This document shows positions 8,564 to 21,304 of a stretch of DNA of 64,000 bases, one piece after another. The position numbers were made by a program, and so were the translations under genes. Position 1 is the stretch's first letter. Each line of letters starts with the position of its first letter. This DNA comes from Streptomyces flavidovirens DSM 40150 (GTDB lineage Bacteria; Actinomycetota; Actinomycetes; Streptomycetales; Streptomycetaceae), in the NCBI RefSeq assembly GCF_000429085.1, contig NZ_AUBE01000001.1:521455-585454 (forward strand), given 5' to 3'. Under the pieces are notes generated by a model. That model did not search any database. It saw only the letters and a list, made by a program, of their open reading frames with translations, and was not told the DNA's origin.

Positions 8564-11218
8564 TTACTCCTCGTGCTCCCCGGCCGAAGGCGCTGCGCCC
8601 CCGGCGGATGAAGGCTCTGCGCCCTCGACGGATTCGGCAACCTCGACCGCATCGCCCTCGACCGCGTCGGTGTCCGCCCCCTCGGGACCTTCCACCTCTT
8701 CGGCCTCACGACCGGCCTCGGCGTTACGAGCGATACCGACAACGGCATCGCGCTTGCCCAGGTTGATCAGTTGGACGCCCATGGTGTCACGGCCCGTCTC
8801 CCTGACTTCGTTGACTCGCGTACGAATCACACCACCGCCGAGCGTGATGGCGAGGATCTCGTCCGTCTCCTCCACCACCAGCGCGCCGACCAGCGATCCC
8901 CGGTCCTCCACGATCTTGGCGGCCTTGATACCCAGACCACCGCGCCCCTGAACCCGGTACTCGTCGACGGGGGTCCGCTTCGCGTACCCGCCATCGGTGG
9001 CGGTGAAGACGAACGTACCGGCCCGAACGACATTCATCGAGAGCAGCTCGTCACCTTCACGGAAACTCATGCCCTTCACACCCGAAGTCGCACGTCCCAT
9101 CGGCCGCAGCGCGTCATCGGTCGCCGTGAAGCGGATCGACTGCGCCTTCCTGCTGACCAGCAGCAGATCATCCTCGGCCGACACCAGCTCCGCGCCGATC
9201 AGCTCGTCGTCGCTGCCGTCCGCGGTCTCCCGCAGATTGATCGCGATGACACCACCGGAGCGGGGCGAGTCGTAGTCCTTCAGCGACGTCTTCTTCACCA
9301 GGCCGCCCTTGGTGGCCAGGATCAGATACGGCGCCGCCTCGTAATCACGGATCGCCAGGATCTGCGCGATCTGCTCGTCCGGCTGGAAAGCCAGCAGGTT
9401 CGCAACGTGCTGACCACGCGCGTCCCGGCCGGCATCCGGCAGCTCGTACGCCTTCGCCCGGTACACCCGGCCCTTGTTCGTGAAGAACAGCAGCCAGTGG
9501 TGCGTCGTCGACACGAAGAAGTGGTCGACGATGTCGTCTTCCTTCAGCTTCGTACCGCGCACGCCCTTGCCGCCGCGCTTCTGCGACCGGTAGTCGTCCG
9601 TCTTCGTACGCTTCACATAGCCGCCACGCGAGATCGTGACGACGATGTCCTCCTCGGCGATCAAGTCCTCAATGGACATGTCACCGTCGAAGGGCACCAG
9701 CTTCGAGCGCCGGTCATCACCGAACTTGTCGACGATCGCCGCCAATTCCTCGCTGATGATCTGCCGCTGACGCTCCGGCGAGGCGAGGATCGCGTTGTAC
9801 TCATTGATCTTCGCCTGGAGCTCGTCGTGCTCCGCGACGATCTTCTGACGCTCCAGCGCCGCCAGCCGGCGCAGCTGCATCTCCAGGATCGCGTTCGCCT
9901 GGATCTCATCGATCTCCAGCAGGCCCATCAGGCCCTCACGCGCCACATCGACCGTCTGGCTGCGCCGGATCAGCGCGATGACCTCGTCGATCGCGTCCAG
10001 CGCCTTGAGCAGACCGCGCAGAATGTGCGCCCGCTCCTCCGCCTTGCGCAGGCGGAAGCGCGTACGCCGGACGATGACCTCAATCTGGTGCGTCACCCAG
10101 TGCCGGATGAACGCGTCCAGCGACAGCGTGCGCGGCACCCCGTCGACGAGCGCCAGCATGTTCGCGCCGAAGTTCGTCTGCAGGTCGGTGTGCTTGTACA
10201 GGTTGTTCAGGACGACCTTCGCGACCGCGTCCCGCTTCAGGACGATGACCAGACGCTGGCCGGTCCGCGAAGACGTTTCGTCACGCACGTCCGCGATGCC
10301 GCCGACCTTGCCGTCCTTCACCAGGTCGGCGATCTTCTGCGCCAGGTTGTCCGGGTTGGTCTGGTACGGAAGCTCCGTGACCACCAGGCACTGGCGGTTC
10401 TGGATCTCCTCGACCGCCACCACCGCGCGCATCGTGATCGAGCCACGGCCCGTCCGGTACGCGTCCTCGATGCCCTTACGGCCCACCACCAGCGCACCGG
10501 TCGGGAAGTCGGGGCCCTTGATGCGCTCCATCAGCGCGTCCAGGAGCTCCTCGTGACCCGCGTCCGGGTTATCCAGGAACCACTGCGCGCCCGCCGCCAC
10601 CTCCCGCAGGTTGTGCGGCGGGATGTTCGTGGCCATACCGACCGCGATACCCGCCGAACCATTGATCAGCAGGTTCGGGAACCGCGCCGGCAAAACCGTC
10701 GGCTCCTGATTACGGCCGTCGTAGTTGTCCTGGAAATCGACGGTCTCCTCGTCGATGTCCCGGACCATCTCCATGGCCAGCGGCATCATCTTGCACTCGG
10801 TGTACCGCATCGCCGCGGCCGGGTCGTTACCCGGAGAACCGAAGTTGCCGTTGGAGTCCACCAGCGGCATACGCATCGACCAGTGCTGCGCCAGGCGCAC
10901 CAGGGCGTCGTAGATCGAGGAGTCGCCGTGCGGGTGGTACGTACCCATGACGTCACCGACGACACGGGCGCACTTGTAGAAGCCCTTCTCGGGCCGGTAA
11001 CCGCCGTCGTACATCGCGTACAGCACACGACGGTGCACGGGCTTCAGACCGTCCCGCACGTCGGGCAGCGCACGCGACACGATGACGGACATCGCGTAGT
11101 CGAGGTACGAACGCTGCATCTCCGTCTCGAGCCCCACGGGCTCGACACGCATGCCCACACCCTCGACGGGCGGCACCTCTTCGGGCGTCACGGGGACAGG
11201 AGTGTTCTCGTCGGCCAT
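8564..11218 (-). CDS. gyrA: DNA gyrase subunit A
   Basis: 884 residues. GyrA breaks and rejoins DNA during ATP-driven negative supercoiling as an A2B2 complex with GyrB. The catalytic Tyr is residue 139 in AAAMRYTE. The quinolone-determining loop [10 protein letters not shown] (95-104) has Ser100 and Asp104 at the E. coli Ser83/Asp87 positions, i.e. the sensitive-type pattern. The C-terminal beta-pinwheel contains the GyrA-box-like QKRGGKG. A long acidic Glu/Asp tail (from about residue 835) is typical of Streptomyces. It begins 49 bp after the gyrB stop, same strand, so gyrB-gyrA is an operon transcribed away from oriC. Confidence 0.98.
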   Translation of the reverse strand: MADENTPVPVTPEEVPPVEGVGMRVEPVGLETEMQRSYLDYAMSVIVSRALPDVRDGLKPVHRRVLYAMYDGGYRPEKGFYKCARVVGDVMGTYHPHGDSSIYDALVRLAQHWSMRMPLVDSNGNFGSPGNDPAAAMRYTECKMMPLAMEMVRDIDEETVDFQDNYDGRNQEPTVLPARFPNLLINGSAGIAVGMATNIPPHNLREVAAGAQWFLDNPDAGHEELLDALMERIKGPDFPTGALVVGRKGIEDAYRTGRGSITMRAVVAVEEIQNRQCLVVTELPYQTNPDNLAQKIADLVKDGKVGGIADVRDETSSRTGQRLVIVLKRDAVAKVVLNNLYKHTDLQTNFGANMLALVDGVPRTLSLDAFIRHWVTHQIEVIVRRTRFRLRKAEERAHILRGLLKALDAIDEVIALIRRSQTVDVAREGLMGLLEIDEIQANAILEMQLRRLAALERQKIVAEHDELQAKINEYNAILASPERQRQIISEELAAIVDKFGDDRRSKLVPFDGDMSIEDLIAEEDIVVTISRGGYVKRTKTDDYRSQKRGGKGVRGTKLKEDDIVDHFFVSTTHHWLLFFTNKGRVYRAKAYELPDAGRDARGQHVANLLAFQPDEQIAQILAIRDYEAAPYLILATKGGLVKKTSLKDYDSPRSGGVIAINLRETADGSDDELIGAELVSAEDDLLLVSRKAQSIRFTATDDALRPMGRATSGVKGMSFREGDELLSMNVVRAGTFVFTATDGGYAKRTPVDEYRVQGRGGLGIKAAKIVEDRGSLVGALVVEETDEILAITLGGGVIRTRVNEVRETGRDTMGVQLINLGKRDAVVGIARNAEAGREAEEVEGPEGADTDAVEGDAVEVAESVEGAEPSSAGGAAPSAGEHEE

Positions 11219-11267
11219 TGCTGGTCAAAGTCCTTTCGAGCTGCGGCTGGTGGCTTGCACGGCCGAC

Positions 11268-13630
<2,363 letters not shown>

Positions 13631-14242
13631 TCACCCGTACGTATCCCCAGGGCCCGTACTCCCCGGAGCCCGCAACGCACCAAACCGACGCGGCGGACCA
13701 CCCGGCCCCCAAATCTTGATCACCCGCACCGTGTCCCGCCCCAGATCAGCGTTCAGCCGCGTCAACAGCTCCCGCTGCATCAACCGCAACTGCGTCGCCC
13801 ACGCCGTCGAATCACACTGCACCGTGAGAACCCGCTCGTCCTCGTCATACCGCTGCGGCACACAGTGCTTCGCCAGATCCCCACCCACGATCTCCGGCCA
13901 CCGGCCCATCACACCGCCGACCGCCATCGGCATCTCCCAGCCGCGCTCCGTCTTCAACCGGTCCAGCGCCGCACCCAACGCCAACGGATCACGACCATCC
14001 GCCCCCGAACCCGACCGCAGACCCCCACCACGCCGCGCCTGCTTCTTCTGCTGCGCCGCAGCCCCCCGCGCCCGCGCCTGCTCCTTCGCCGCACGCAACG
14101 CCACCCGCGCCAGATCAACCCCCGTCGACTGAGGCACCTCCGACGCCTTCGCCTGCTCAGGCACCCTCAACGGCTCCTGAGGCAACTCCCCACCCACCCC
14201 ACCCGCACCGCTGGCACCGCTAGCACCACTCAGCCCGCTCAT
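13631..14242 (-). CDS. DUF721 / DciA-like protein
   Basis: 203 residues. A low-complexity Gly/Ala/Arg-rich N-terminal half is followed by the DUF721 core (about residues 95-190): [41 protein letters not shown]. DciA proteins load the replicative helicase DnaB in most bacteria that lack DnaC, which fits its place between recF and gyrB. Start ATG 14242 overlaps the recF stop (ATGA), so translation is coupled to recF. Homologous to Mycobacterium Rv0004 by position and motif. The helicase-loading role is inferred from the family. Confidence 0.92.
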   Translation of the reverse strand: MSGLSGASGASGAGGVGGELPQEPLRVPEQAKASEVPQSTGVDLARVALRAAKEQARARGAAAQQKKQARRGGGLRSGSGADGRDPLALGAALDRLKTERGWEMPMAVGGVMGRWPEIVGGDLAKHCVPQRYDEDERVLTVQCDSTAWATQLRLMQRELLTRLNADLGRDTVRVIKIWGPGGPPRRFGALRAPGSTGPGDTYG

Positions 14243-15369
14243 ACCCGCGCCACCTCGCCACCGGACACCACATACCGCGCCCCCGACAGCACACCCGGCA
14301 CATCGTCATCCACCGCAGCCGTCACCAACACCTGCTCACCCGGCGCCACCAGCTCCGCCAGCCGCTCCCGCCGCCGCGCGTCCAGCTCCGCGAACACGTC
14401 ATCGAGCACCAGCACCGGCTCATTGCCCTCGCCGCGCAGCAGATCGTACGAAGCAAGCCGCAGCGACAGCGCGTACGACCACGACTCACCATGACTGGCA
14501 TAACCCTTCGCCGGCAGCTCCCCCAGCTTCAGCACAAGATCATCCCGATGCGGACCGACCAACGTCACACCCCGCTCGATCTCCTGCTTCCGCGCCTCCA
14601 CCAACGCCGCCAACAGCAGCCCGTACAACTCCTCACGCGACTGACCAGCACCTACGCCCCCACCGACCGAACTCCGGTACTCCAACAACACCGGACCCCC
14701 ACCCGGCGCCAGCTGCTCATACGCCTTGTCCGTCATCGGCTGCAACACCGCGATCAGATCCAGCCGCTGCGCCAACAGCTCCGCACCCACCTGAGCCAGA
14801 TGCTGGTCCCACACATCCAGCGTCGACATGTCCATCGACCGGCCACCGTGCCGACGCGCCATCGCCGCCGACTTCAACAACGTGTTCCGCTGCTTCAGCA
14901 CCCGCTCGTAATCCGACCGCACACCCGCCATCCGCGGCGACCGCGCCGTGATCAGCTCATCCAGAAACCGCCGCCGCTCACCCGGATCACCCTTCACCAG
15001 AGCCAGATCCTCCGGCGCGAACAGCACCGTCCGTACGATCCCCAGCACATCACGCGGCCTGACCTGCGACGACCTATTGATACGCGCCCGATTCGCCCGG
15101 CCCGGATTCAGCTCCAGCTCCACCAGCTGCTGCCGCTCGCCCTGCGTCACCGCAGCCCGGATCACCGCCCGCTCCGCGCCCATCCGCACCAGCGGCGCAT
15201 CCGAAGCGACCCGGTGACTGCCGAGCGTCGCCAGATAACCGACCGCCTCGACCAGATTCGTCTTCCCCTGCCCGTTCGCCCCCACGAACACGGAAACGCC
15301 CGGATCGAGAGGGACCTCGACCCGGGCGTACGAGCGGAAGTCGGCCAGCGACAGATGCGTGACATGCAT
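14239..15369 (-). CDS. recF: DNA replication and repair protein RecF
   Basis: 376 residues. An SMC-like ATPase that helps RecOR load RecA at gaps. Walker [10 protein letters not shown] is near residue 30-38; the signature region and Walker [16 protein letters not shown] are near 320-335. N-terminus [14 protein letters not shown] is canonical. It lies downstream of gnd and dnaN and overlaps the DUF721 gene by 4 bp. Confidence 0.97.
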   Translation of the reverse strand: MHVTHLSLADFRSYARVEVPLDPGVSVFVGANGQGKTNLVEAVGYLATLGSHRVASDAPLVRMGAERAVIRAAVTQGERQQLVELELNPGRANRARINRSSQVRPRDVLGIVRTVLFAPEDLALVKGDPGERRRFLDELITARSPRMAGVRSDYERVLKQRNTLLKSAAMARRHGGRSMDMSTLDVWDQHLAQVGAELLAQRLDLIAVLQPMTDKAYEQLAPGGGPVLLEYRSSVGGGVGAGQSREELYGLLLAALVEARKQEIERGVTLVGPHRDDLVLKLGELPAKGYASHGESWSYALSLRLASYDLLRGEGNEPVLVLDDVFAELDARRRERLAELVAPGEQVLVTAAVDDDVPGVLSGARYVVSGGEVARV

Positions 15370-15403
15370 GGCGTGCGCCGACCTTCTCCCAGCTCTGAAC
15401 TAC

Positions 15404-16285
15404 TTACTTCTTCGTCGACTCGACCGCATGACCACCGAACTGGTTACGCAGCGCAGCGATCATCTTCATCTGCGGCGAGTCCTCCTGACGCGACGCGAAC
15501 CGCGCGAACAGCGACGCCGTGATCGCGGGCAGCGGCACCGCGTTGTCGATCGCCGCCTCCACCGTCCAGCGGCCCTCACCCGAGTCCGCGGCGAACCCAC
15601 GCAGACCCTCAAGGTGCTCGTCGTCGTCCAGCGCGTTGACCGCCAGATCCAGCAGCCAGGAGCGGATAACCGTCCCCTCCTGCCAGGACCGGAAGACCTC
15701 ACGCACGTCGGTGACCGAGTCGACCTTCTCCAGCAGCTCCCAGCCCTCGGCGTACGCCTGCATCATGGCGTACTCGATGCCGTTGTGAACCATCTTCGCG
15801 AAGTGACCGGCGCCCACCTTGCCCGCGTGCACCGAACCGAAGTCGCCCGCCGGCTTCAGCGCGTCGAAGACCGGCTGGACCTTCGCCACGTTCTCGGCGT
15901 CGCCGCCGTACATCAGCGCGTAGCCGTTCTCCAGACCCCAGACGCCACCGGAGACACCGCAGTCGACGAAACCGATGCCCTTCTCGCCCAGCTCGGCCGC
16001 GTGCTTCTCGTCGTCCGTCCAGCGGGAGTTCCCACCGTCCACGACCACGTCACCCGGCTCCAGCAGCTCGCCCAGCGCGTCGATCGTCGACTGGGTCGCG
16101 GCACCCGCCGGAACCATCACCCACACCACACGCGGGCCCTTGAGCTTGGCCACAAGCTCCTCAAGGCTGTGGACATCGGCGACGTCCGGGTTGCGGTCGT
16201 AACCGATGACGGTGTGGCCTGCGCGGCGAATGCGCTCACGCATGTTGCCGCCCATTTTGCCGAGGCCGACGAGACCGAGCTCCAT
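15404..16285 (-). CDS. gnd: 6-phosphogluconate dehydrogenase, short (Gnd2/YqeC) type
   Basis: 293 residues. It oxidatively decarboxylates 6-phosphogluconate to ribulose 5-phosphate in the pentose phosphate pathway. The Rossmann N-terminus has GLGKMGGNM; VDGGNSRW and GVSGGVWGLENG bind substrate, with K and N of AKMVHNGIEYAMMQAYAEG in the active site. At ~293 aa it belongs to the short tetrameric class, not the ~470-aa class. Insertion between dnaN and recF is a Streptomyces hallmark. Confidence 0.95.
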   Translation of the reverse strand: MELGLVGLGKMGGNMRERIRRAGHTVIGYDRNPDVADVHSLEELVAKLKGPRVVWVMVPAGAATQSTIDALGELLEPGDVVVDGGNSRWTDDEKHAAELGEKGIGFVDCGVSGGVWGLENGYALMYGGDAENVAKVQPVFDALKPAGDFGSVHAGKVGAGHFAKMVHNGIEYAMMQAYAEGWELLEKVDSVTDVREVFRSWQEGTVIRSWLLDLAVNALDDDEHLEGLRGFAADSGEGRWTVEAAIDNAVPLPAITASLFARFASRQEDSPQMKMIAALRNQFGGHAVESTKK

Positions 16286-16352
16286 CAGAGATTCCTTAAG
16301 CGTTGTGGCGATTCGTACCCGAGACCGAGCCTACGCCCGGCCCGCAGGGGCC

Positions 16353-17483
16353 TCAGCCCGACAGCCGCACCGGCATGATCAGGTACTTGTACGCCTCATC
16401 CGCCTCGGCATCGACCGCGGGCCTGCCACTGAGCAGCGCCGGCTTCGTCGACGTCGTGAACGACAGCTGCGCGACCGGCGAGTCGATCGCGCTCAGGCCG
16501 TCCAGCAGGAAGGTCGGGTTGAAGGCGATCGAGATGTCGTCGCCCTCCAGGTTCGCGTCGACCCGCTCCACAGCCTGTGCGTCGTCGCTCGAACCCGCTT
16601 CGAGAATCAGCACGCCCTGCTCGAAGCTGAGCCGCACCGGAGTGTTCCGCTCGGCCACCAGCGCCACACGCTTGACGGCCTCGACGAACGGGGCGGTCTC
16701 GATGACGGCGATCGAGTTGAACTCGGTCGGGAAAAGCGTCCGGTACTTCGGCAGATCACCCTCGAGCAGACGGGTCGTCGTACGCCGGCCCGCGCCCTCG
16801 AAACCGATCAGACCCTCACCGGCACCAGAGCTGGACAGCGCGAGGGTGACCGTGTCACCGCTGGTCAGCGACTTGGCGGTGTCCAGCAGCGTCTTGGCGG
16901 GCACCAGCGCGACGGCGGAAGCCTCCGGGTCCTCCGGCTTCCACATGAACTCGCGGACCGCGAAGCGGTAGCGGTCGGTCGAGGCCAGCGTGACCCTGTC
17001 GCCCTCGATCTCGATGCGTACGCCGGTGAGCACCGGCAGCGTGTCGTCGCGGCCGGCGGCGATGGCCACCTGGGCAGCGGCGGAGGCGAAGACCTCACCG
17101 GGAACGGTGCCGGTCGCGGTCGGCATCTGCGGCAGCGCCGGGTACTCCTCCACAGGAAGCGTGTGGAGGGTGAACCGCGAGGAGCCGCAGACCACGGTCG
17201 CCCGTACACCGTCTGTGGAAATCTCCACCGGACGGTTCGGCAGGGCGCGGCAGATGTCGGCGAGGAGCCGGCCGGAGACGAGAACGGTGCCGTCCTCCTC
17301 CACGTCCGCCTCGACCGAGACCCGCGCCGACACCTCGTAGTCGAAGCCGGAGAGACTCAGCGCGCCGTCCTCCGCCTTCAGAAGAAGGCCCGCGAGGACG
17401 GGCACCGGCGGACGGGCCGGAAGGCTGCGAGCCGTCCAGGCCACCGCCTCCGCGAGTACATCGCGCTCAACCCGGATCTTCAC
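16353..17483 (-). CDS. dnaN: DNA polymerase III beta subunit (sliding clamp)
   Basis: 376 residues from GTG 17483; a strong AGGAGG lies 8 bp upstream, so longer upstream starts are rejected. Three clamp domains; LRMPVRL-like C-terminus KYLIMPVRLSG closes the ring pocket region. The clamp tethers DNA polymerase III and binds RecF-neighbour repair enzymes. It is transcribed away from oriC. Confidence 0.97.
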   Translation of the reverse strand: MKIRVERDVLAEAVAWTARSLPARPPVPVLAGLLLKAEDGALSLSGFDYEVSARVSVEADVEEDGTVLVSGRLLADICRALPNRPVEISTDGVRATVVCGSSRFTLHTLPVEEYPALPQMPTATGTVPGEVFASAAAQVAIAAGRDDTLPVLTGVRIEIEGDRVTLASTDRYRFAVREFMWKPEDPEASAVALVPAKTLLDTAKSLTSGDTVTLALSSSGAGEGLIGFEGAGRRTTTRLLEGDLPKYRTLFPTEFNSIAVIETAPFVEAVKRVALVAERNTPVRLSFEQGVLILEAGSSDDAQAVERVDANLEGDDISIAFNPTFLLDGLSAIDSPVAQLSFTTSTKPALLSGRPAVDAEADEAYKYLIMPVRLSG

Positions 17484-17639
17484 CGGAACCGCCTCCTGCT
17501 TGTTGCTGGCTCGCCCTGCTGGCCGTCGTCGTCTGGGGTCGTCTGGCTGTGTTGCCGGGGACCAGTCTGACGCACGGCACCGACAGTCGGTGCGGCTCGG
17601 GGTCAAGTCGTGGCGAGAGGCGTCGCCGGCTCCAGGCCG

Positions 17640-18206
17640 AAGTTGTGCACAGGCCCTTCTTCCAAGCGAATTCCGAGCTAACTCTAAGTGGGAGTAGTAG
17701 TAGGGCCTGTGGAAACGGTGGATAACCCCGTTTGCGCAGGTCAAGCCCACTTTTTTGTCCACTGCGCCTGTGGGCGGAGCCGGTGGACAACTCGGTGTTT
17801 CTGTGGACGCCCGAAAGTTACACACACTCGGTGCACAGGCAGGGGTGACTTCTCCCCAGCGCTGTCCCCAGCTTTACCCATGTTCCCCACAGCCCAACCG
17901 GCCTCCTTGGTGTGACCGCTTTCACTCGCGCCGGTGAGGGCCCGTGTCGCGTTGCCGAACAGTGGACAGAGGTGTGGATTAGCTGTGCACAAGATGGTCC
18001 AGCCTGTGGGCCGCCGGTGGACAACCAAGATCCGCCCCTGTGGACAGATTTTCTGTCCACACCCTGTGGATGATGCTTGACCACAAATCCACAACCACCT
18101 GACCTGGGGTGATGAAGTCTCAGGAACCGCACCTGTGGACCCAATCTGGACAACTTCTGGGTCCCCAGGGTGTGGACGGAACATCCTGCCCTGTTCTGTG
18201 GAGAAC
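17640..18206. other. oriC: Chromosomal replication origin oriC
   Basis: The 840-bp dnaN-dnaA gap has no gene. It is packed with 9-mers matching or one base from the Streptomyces DnaA box TTGTCCACA (either strand). One-mismatch sites start at 17643, 17717, 17755, 17782, 17973, 17984, 18016, 18039, 18053, 18077, 18145 and 18197; weaker two-mismatch sites start at 17708, 17802, 17961, 18134 and 18171. They form two clusters (17643-17810 and 17961-18205) with a box-poor middle (17811-17960), the published style of Streptomyces origins. No exact TTGTCCACA was found inside oriC by eye; exact copies lie outside it. Confidence 0.95.
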
Positions 18207-18254
18207 GGAGTCCCGCGGGCACGTATTCGAACATCGGGGGAGGCGCGGAACGAC

Positions 18255-18291
18255 GAAGGGCGCCCGGGGAGTTCGTCCCTGGGCGCCCTTC
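18255..18291 (-). terminator. Hairpin downstream of dnaA
   Basis: A 16-bp stem (GAAGGGCGCCCGGGGA against its complement, one G-U) with a 5-nt loop. It separates dnaA transcription from oriC. No T-run, which is usual in Streptomyces. Confidence 0.8.
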
Positions 18292-18323
18292 GGAGCGCGG
18301 TTGGAGGCTGCTGCGGCGGCGCG

Positions 18324-20066
18324 TCAGCCGTTCTTGATGCGGTTCGTGAGCTCGGTGACCTGGTTGTAGATGGAGCGCCGTTCCGCCATGAGCGCGCGGA
18401 TCTTGCGGTCGGCGTGCATCACGGTCGTATGGTCGCGGCCGCCGAACTGTGCACCGATCTTGGGCAGCGAGAGATCCGTCAGCTCACGGCACAGGTACAT
18501 CGCGATCTGCCGGGCCGTCACGAGAACGCGGCTGCGGGACGACCCGCAGAGGTCCTCCACCGTCAGTCCGAAGTAGTCCGCGGTGGCCGCCATGATGGCG
18601 CTTGCCGTGATCTCGGGAGAGGCGTCCTCACCGCCGGGGATCAGGTCCTTGAGCACGATCTCGGTGAGGCCGAGATCCACGGGCTGCCGGTTGAGCGACG
18701 CGAACGCCGTCACGCGGATCAGCGCACCCTCCAGCTCGCGGATGTTGCGCGAGATGCGGGAGGCGATGAACTCCAGTACCTCCGGCGGGGCGTTGAGCTG
18801 CTCCTGCACCGCCTTCTTGCGGAGGATCGCGATGCGCGTCTCCAGCTCGGGGGGCTGTACGTCGGTGGTCAGGCCCCACTCGAAGCGGTTGCGCAGCCGG
18901 TCCTCCAAGGTCACCAGCTGCTTGGGCGGCCGGTCCGAGGACAGCACGATCTGCTTGTTGGCGTTGTGGAGCGTATTGAAGGTGTGGAAGAACTCCTCCT
19001 GCGTCGACTCCTTGCTCGCCAGGAACTGGATGTCGTCGACGAGCAGGATGTCCACGTCGCGGTAGCGCTTGCGGAAGGCGTCGCCCTTGCCGTCGCGGAT
19101 GGAGTTGATGAATTCGTTGGTGAACTCCTCGGAGCTCACGTAACGCACGCGCGTGCCGGGGTAGAGGCTCCGCGCGTAGTGCCCGATGGCGTGCAGCAGG
19201 TGGGTCTTGCCGAGCCCGGACTCGCCGTAGATGAAGAGCGGGTTGTACGCCTTGGCCGGCGCCTCGGCCACGGCGACCGCGGCCGCGTGGGCGAAGCGGT
19301 TGGACGAGCCGATGACGAAGGTGTCGAAGAGGTACTTCGGGTTGAGGCGGGCGTGCGGCTCGCCGGGGCCCGGTGTGGAGGCCTGTGCGGCCAGGGGGCC
19401 GGGGGCGCCGCCGGACTGCATCGAGGAGCCGGGGCCGCCGCTGCGGTGGGGGGCGGGCTGGTCCTGGTGGTCGCGGCGCTCGGGGCGTTCGTGGCGTTCG
19501 TGGCGGGGCTGGTCGTAGTGCGGCTGCTCGTACTGCTGGTGCTCGGGTGCCTGCTGCCGGTAGTCGTGCTGCTGCGGGCGGGTGGCGTACGGGTCGCGTT
19601 CCTGGTATCCGCCGAGCCGGGGCTGCTGCCAGCCGTGGTCCTCCTGCGGGCGGGGCCAGGAGCCCTGCTCGTGGCGGGGCTGCCGGTAGTCGGGGTAGGC
19701 GGGCCTGGCGGTCGGCAGGTCGTCGGACGGCGGCCGGTGTCCGTACGTGTCGTACGACTCGTGCTGCGGCTGCTGCTGCGGGGCCGGCTCCGCAGCGGAG
19801 TCGTCGACGGTGATCGCGATGCGGATCGGGCGGCCGCACTCGCGGCTCAGCGTCTCGCTGATGAGCGGTGCGAGCCGGCCTTCGAGGACGCGCTTGCCCC
19901 ATTCATTGGGGACGGCGAGCAGCGCGGTGTCGGCGACCAGGGCGAGCGGCTGGCAGCGCTCGATCCACTGTTTGTCCTTGGGTTCGATCCCCTGCTGGCC
20001 CTCTCCGAGGAGATGCTCCAGCACTCGTGGCCACACTGCGGCAAGATCGGCAGGTACGTCAGCCAC
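18324..20066 (-). CDS. dnaA: Chromosomal replication initiator DnaA
   Basis: 580 residues from GTG 20066 ([20 protein letters not shown]). Domain I is about 1-90; domain II is a long Gln/His/Arg/Pro-rich linker (about 95-250), unusually long as in Streptomyces. The AAA+ domain has Walker A GESGLGKT near 279-286 and Walker B LLVDDIQF near 340. Domain IV carries the signature [15 protein letters not shown] near 540-550 that contacts DnaA boxes. A perfect DnaA box lies 130 bp upstream, consistent with autoregulation. An in-frame ATG at 20165 would add a non-conserved leader and is rejected. Confidence 0.98.
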   Translation of the reverse strand: MADVPADLAAVWPRVLEHLLGEGQQGIEPKDKQWIERCQPLALVADTALLAVPNEWGKRVLEGRLAPLISETLSRECGRPIRIAITVDDSAAEPAPQQQPQHESYDTYGHRPPSDDLPTARPAYPDYRQPRHEQGSWPRPQEDHGWQQPRLGGYQERDPYATRPQQHDYRQQAPEHQQYEQPHYDQPRHERHERPERRDHQDQPAPHRSGGPGSSMQSGGAPGPLAAQASTPGPGEPHARLNPKYLFDTFVIGSSNRFAHAAAVAVAEAPAKAYNPLFIYGESGLGKTHLLHAIGHYARSLYPGTRVRYVSSEEFTNEFINSIRDGKGDAFRKRYRDVDILLVDDIQFLASKESTQEEFFHTFNTLHNANKQIVLSSDRPPKQLVTLEDRLRNRFEWGLTTDVQPPELETRIAILRKKAVQEQLNAPPEVLEFIASRISRNIRELEGALIRVTAFASLNRQPVDLGLTEIVLKDLIPGGEDASPEITASAIMAATADYFGLTVEDLCGSSRSRVLVTARQIAMYLCRELTDLSLPKIGAQFGGRDHTTVMHADRKIRALMAERRSIYNQVTELTNRIKNG

Positions 20067-20197
20067 AGGGCACGCTCTCTCACAGGTCCCACGAAGGTGT
20101 GGTTCTTGGGACGGGATGGGAAGGACAGGCAAGGACACAACGGATAAGAATCCAAGTTCATGCACGGTAGTCGCGGGTCCTTGGGTGCATCAAGTTG

Positions 20198-20206
20198 TTG
20201 TCCACA
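20198..20206 (+). promoter_or_regulatory. Perfect DnaA box in the dnaA-rpmH divergent region
   Basis: Exact TTGTCCACA. It lies between the dnaA start and the divergent rpmH promoter, where DnaA binding would repress dnaA. Autoregulation via such a box is established for Streptomyces dnaA; its action here is inferred. Confidence 0.85.
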
Positions 20207-20240
20207 GCCTGTGCATAGTGGACCCTGGTGACGGGTCGGT

Positions 20241-20270
20241 TTGACCGGATGGCGTAGCCGCGCGTACCGT
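20241..20270 (+). promoter_or_regulatory. Likely rpmH promoter
   Basis: TTGACC (20241-20246) and TACCGT (20265-20270) are spaced 18 bp apart, facing rpmH. A housekeeping-type pair; the transcript would have a leader of about 155 nt. Confidence 0.5.
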
Positions 20271-20432
20271 GACCAGGTCGAGTTGTCGATGGCTGCTGCC
20301 GCCTGCCTCCGATGGGCAAAGATCACGGTCTGTGATCGTGAAGCGGTGCACACGGGCGTTGCGAGCTTCCTCGTGGGCGCACGGTGACAGCCAGGCGATG
20401 CCCCGCCACCACACCACTTCTGGAGCCCCCGA

Positions 20433-20570
20433 GTGAGCAAGCGCACCTTCCAGCCGAACAACCGTCGTCGCGCCAAGACCCACGGTTTCCGTCTCCGCAT
20501 GCGGACGCGTGCCGGTCGCGCCATCCTGGCGACTCGCCGTGGCAAGGGCCGCACGCGCCTTTCCGCCTGA
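20433..20570 (+). CDS. rpmH: Ribosomal protein bL34
   Basis: 45 residues from GTG 20433: [19 protein letters not shown] and the basic tail, a full-length L34. First gene of the rpmH-rnpA-yidD-yidC-jag cluster, divergent from dnaA. Too short for many gene callers. Confidence 0.97.
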   Translation: MSKRTFQPNNRRRAKTHGFRLRMRTRAGRAILATRRGKGRTRLSA

Positions 20571-20588
20571 TCACCTACAGGTCATGAC

Positions 20589-20963
20589 GTGCTGCCTACC
20601 GAGAATCGGCTGAGGCGGCGCGAGGACTTCGCGACCGCGGTACGCCGAGGACGCCGGGCCGGGCGCCCGCTCCTCGTCGTCCATCTGCGAAGTAGCGGTG
20701 CAACGGACCCGCACGCGTCTGGGGAGAGCGTTTCCCAGCCGCGTGCGGGTTTCGTCGTCAGCAAAGCTGTTGGCAACGCTGTCGTGCGGAACCTGGTGAA
20801 GCGCAGGCTTCGCCACCTGGTCCGGGACCGTCTGTCGCAGCTGCCCCCCGGTAGCCTGGTTGTCGTACGGGCATTGCCCGGATCAGGTGATGCCGACCAT
20901 GCACAGCTGGCCCGAGACCTGGATGCCGCGCTTGAGCGGCTGCTGGGAGGGGGCGCGCGATGA
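20589..20963 (+). CDS. rnpA: Ribonuclease P protein component
   Basis: 124 residues from GTG 20589, 18 bp after rpmH. The basic RNase P protein assists the catalytic RNA in trimming tRNA 5' leaders. The family signature [14 protein letters not shown] (RNxxKR) is at about 64-77. Its stop overlaps yidD. Confidence 0.96.
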   Translation: MLPTENRLRRREDFATAVRRGRRAGRPLLVVHLRSSGATDPHASGESVSQPRAGFVVSKAVGNAVVRNLVKRRLRHLVRDRLSQLPPGSLVVVRALPGSGDADHAQLARDLDAALERLLGGGAR

Positions 20964-21301
20964 AGTACCCGCTGCTGGCTCTGATCAAGTTGTACCAGTG
21001 GACGATCAGTCCGTTGCTCGGGCCTGTCTGCCGGTACTACCCGTCGTGTTCTCACTACGGGTTTACGGCCATCGACCGGCACGGTGCGGTCAAGGGCACG
21101 GCTCTGACCGCCTGGCGCATTCTGCGGTGCAATCCGTGGTCGCCGGGCGGTGTGGACCATGTTCCGCCGCGCCGGCGTCCGCGTTGGCACGAAGCGCTGC
21201 GCAATGCGTGGAGCGGCAGCCGCGGCAGCAAGGGCGGGCAGCACTCCGCCGCTGAGATCAACCCGGCCGCAGAGACCTCGCCCAATGCTCAAGGAGCCTG
21301 A
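20960..21301 (+). CDS. yidD: Membrane protein insertion efficiency factor YidD
   Basis: 113 residues. Conserved core [24 protein letters not shown] with the CRYxPSCSxY motif, then [16 protein letters not shown]-type overlap of 4 bp with rnpA. A peripheral membrane helper of YidC, encoded just downstream. The C-terminal ~35 residues are variable. Confidence 0.95.
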   Translation: MKYPLLALIKLYQWTISPLLGPVCRYYPSCSHYGFTAIDRHGAVKGTALTAWRILRCNPWSPGGVDHVPPRRRPRWHEALRNAWSGSRGSKGGQHSAAEINPAAETSPNAQGA

Positions 21302-21304
21302 TTA

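Noticed and set aside
17741..18234. Short frames within oriC
   Set aside because: Composed of repeated DnaA-box translations (Cys/Trp/Thr patterns); no ribosome site.
18135..20147. Plus-strand frame covering dnaA and part of oriC
   Set aside because: Shadow of dnaA; would make oriC coding and shows no motif.
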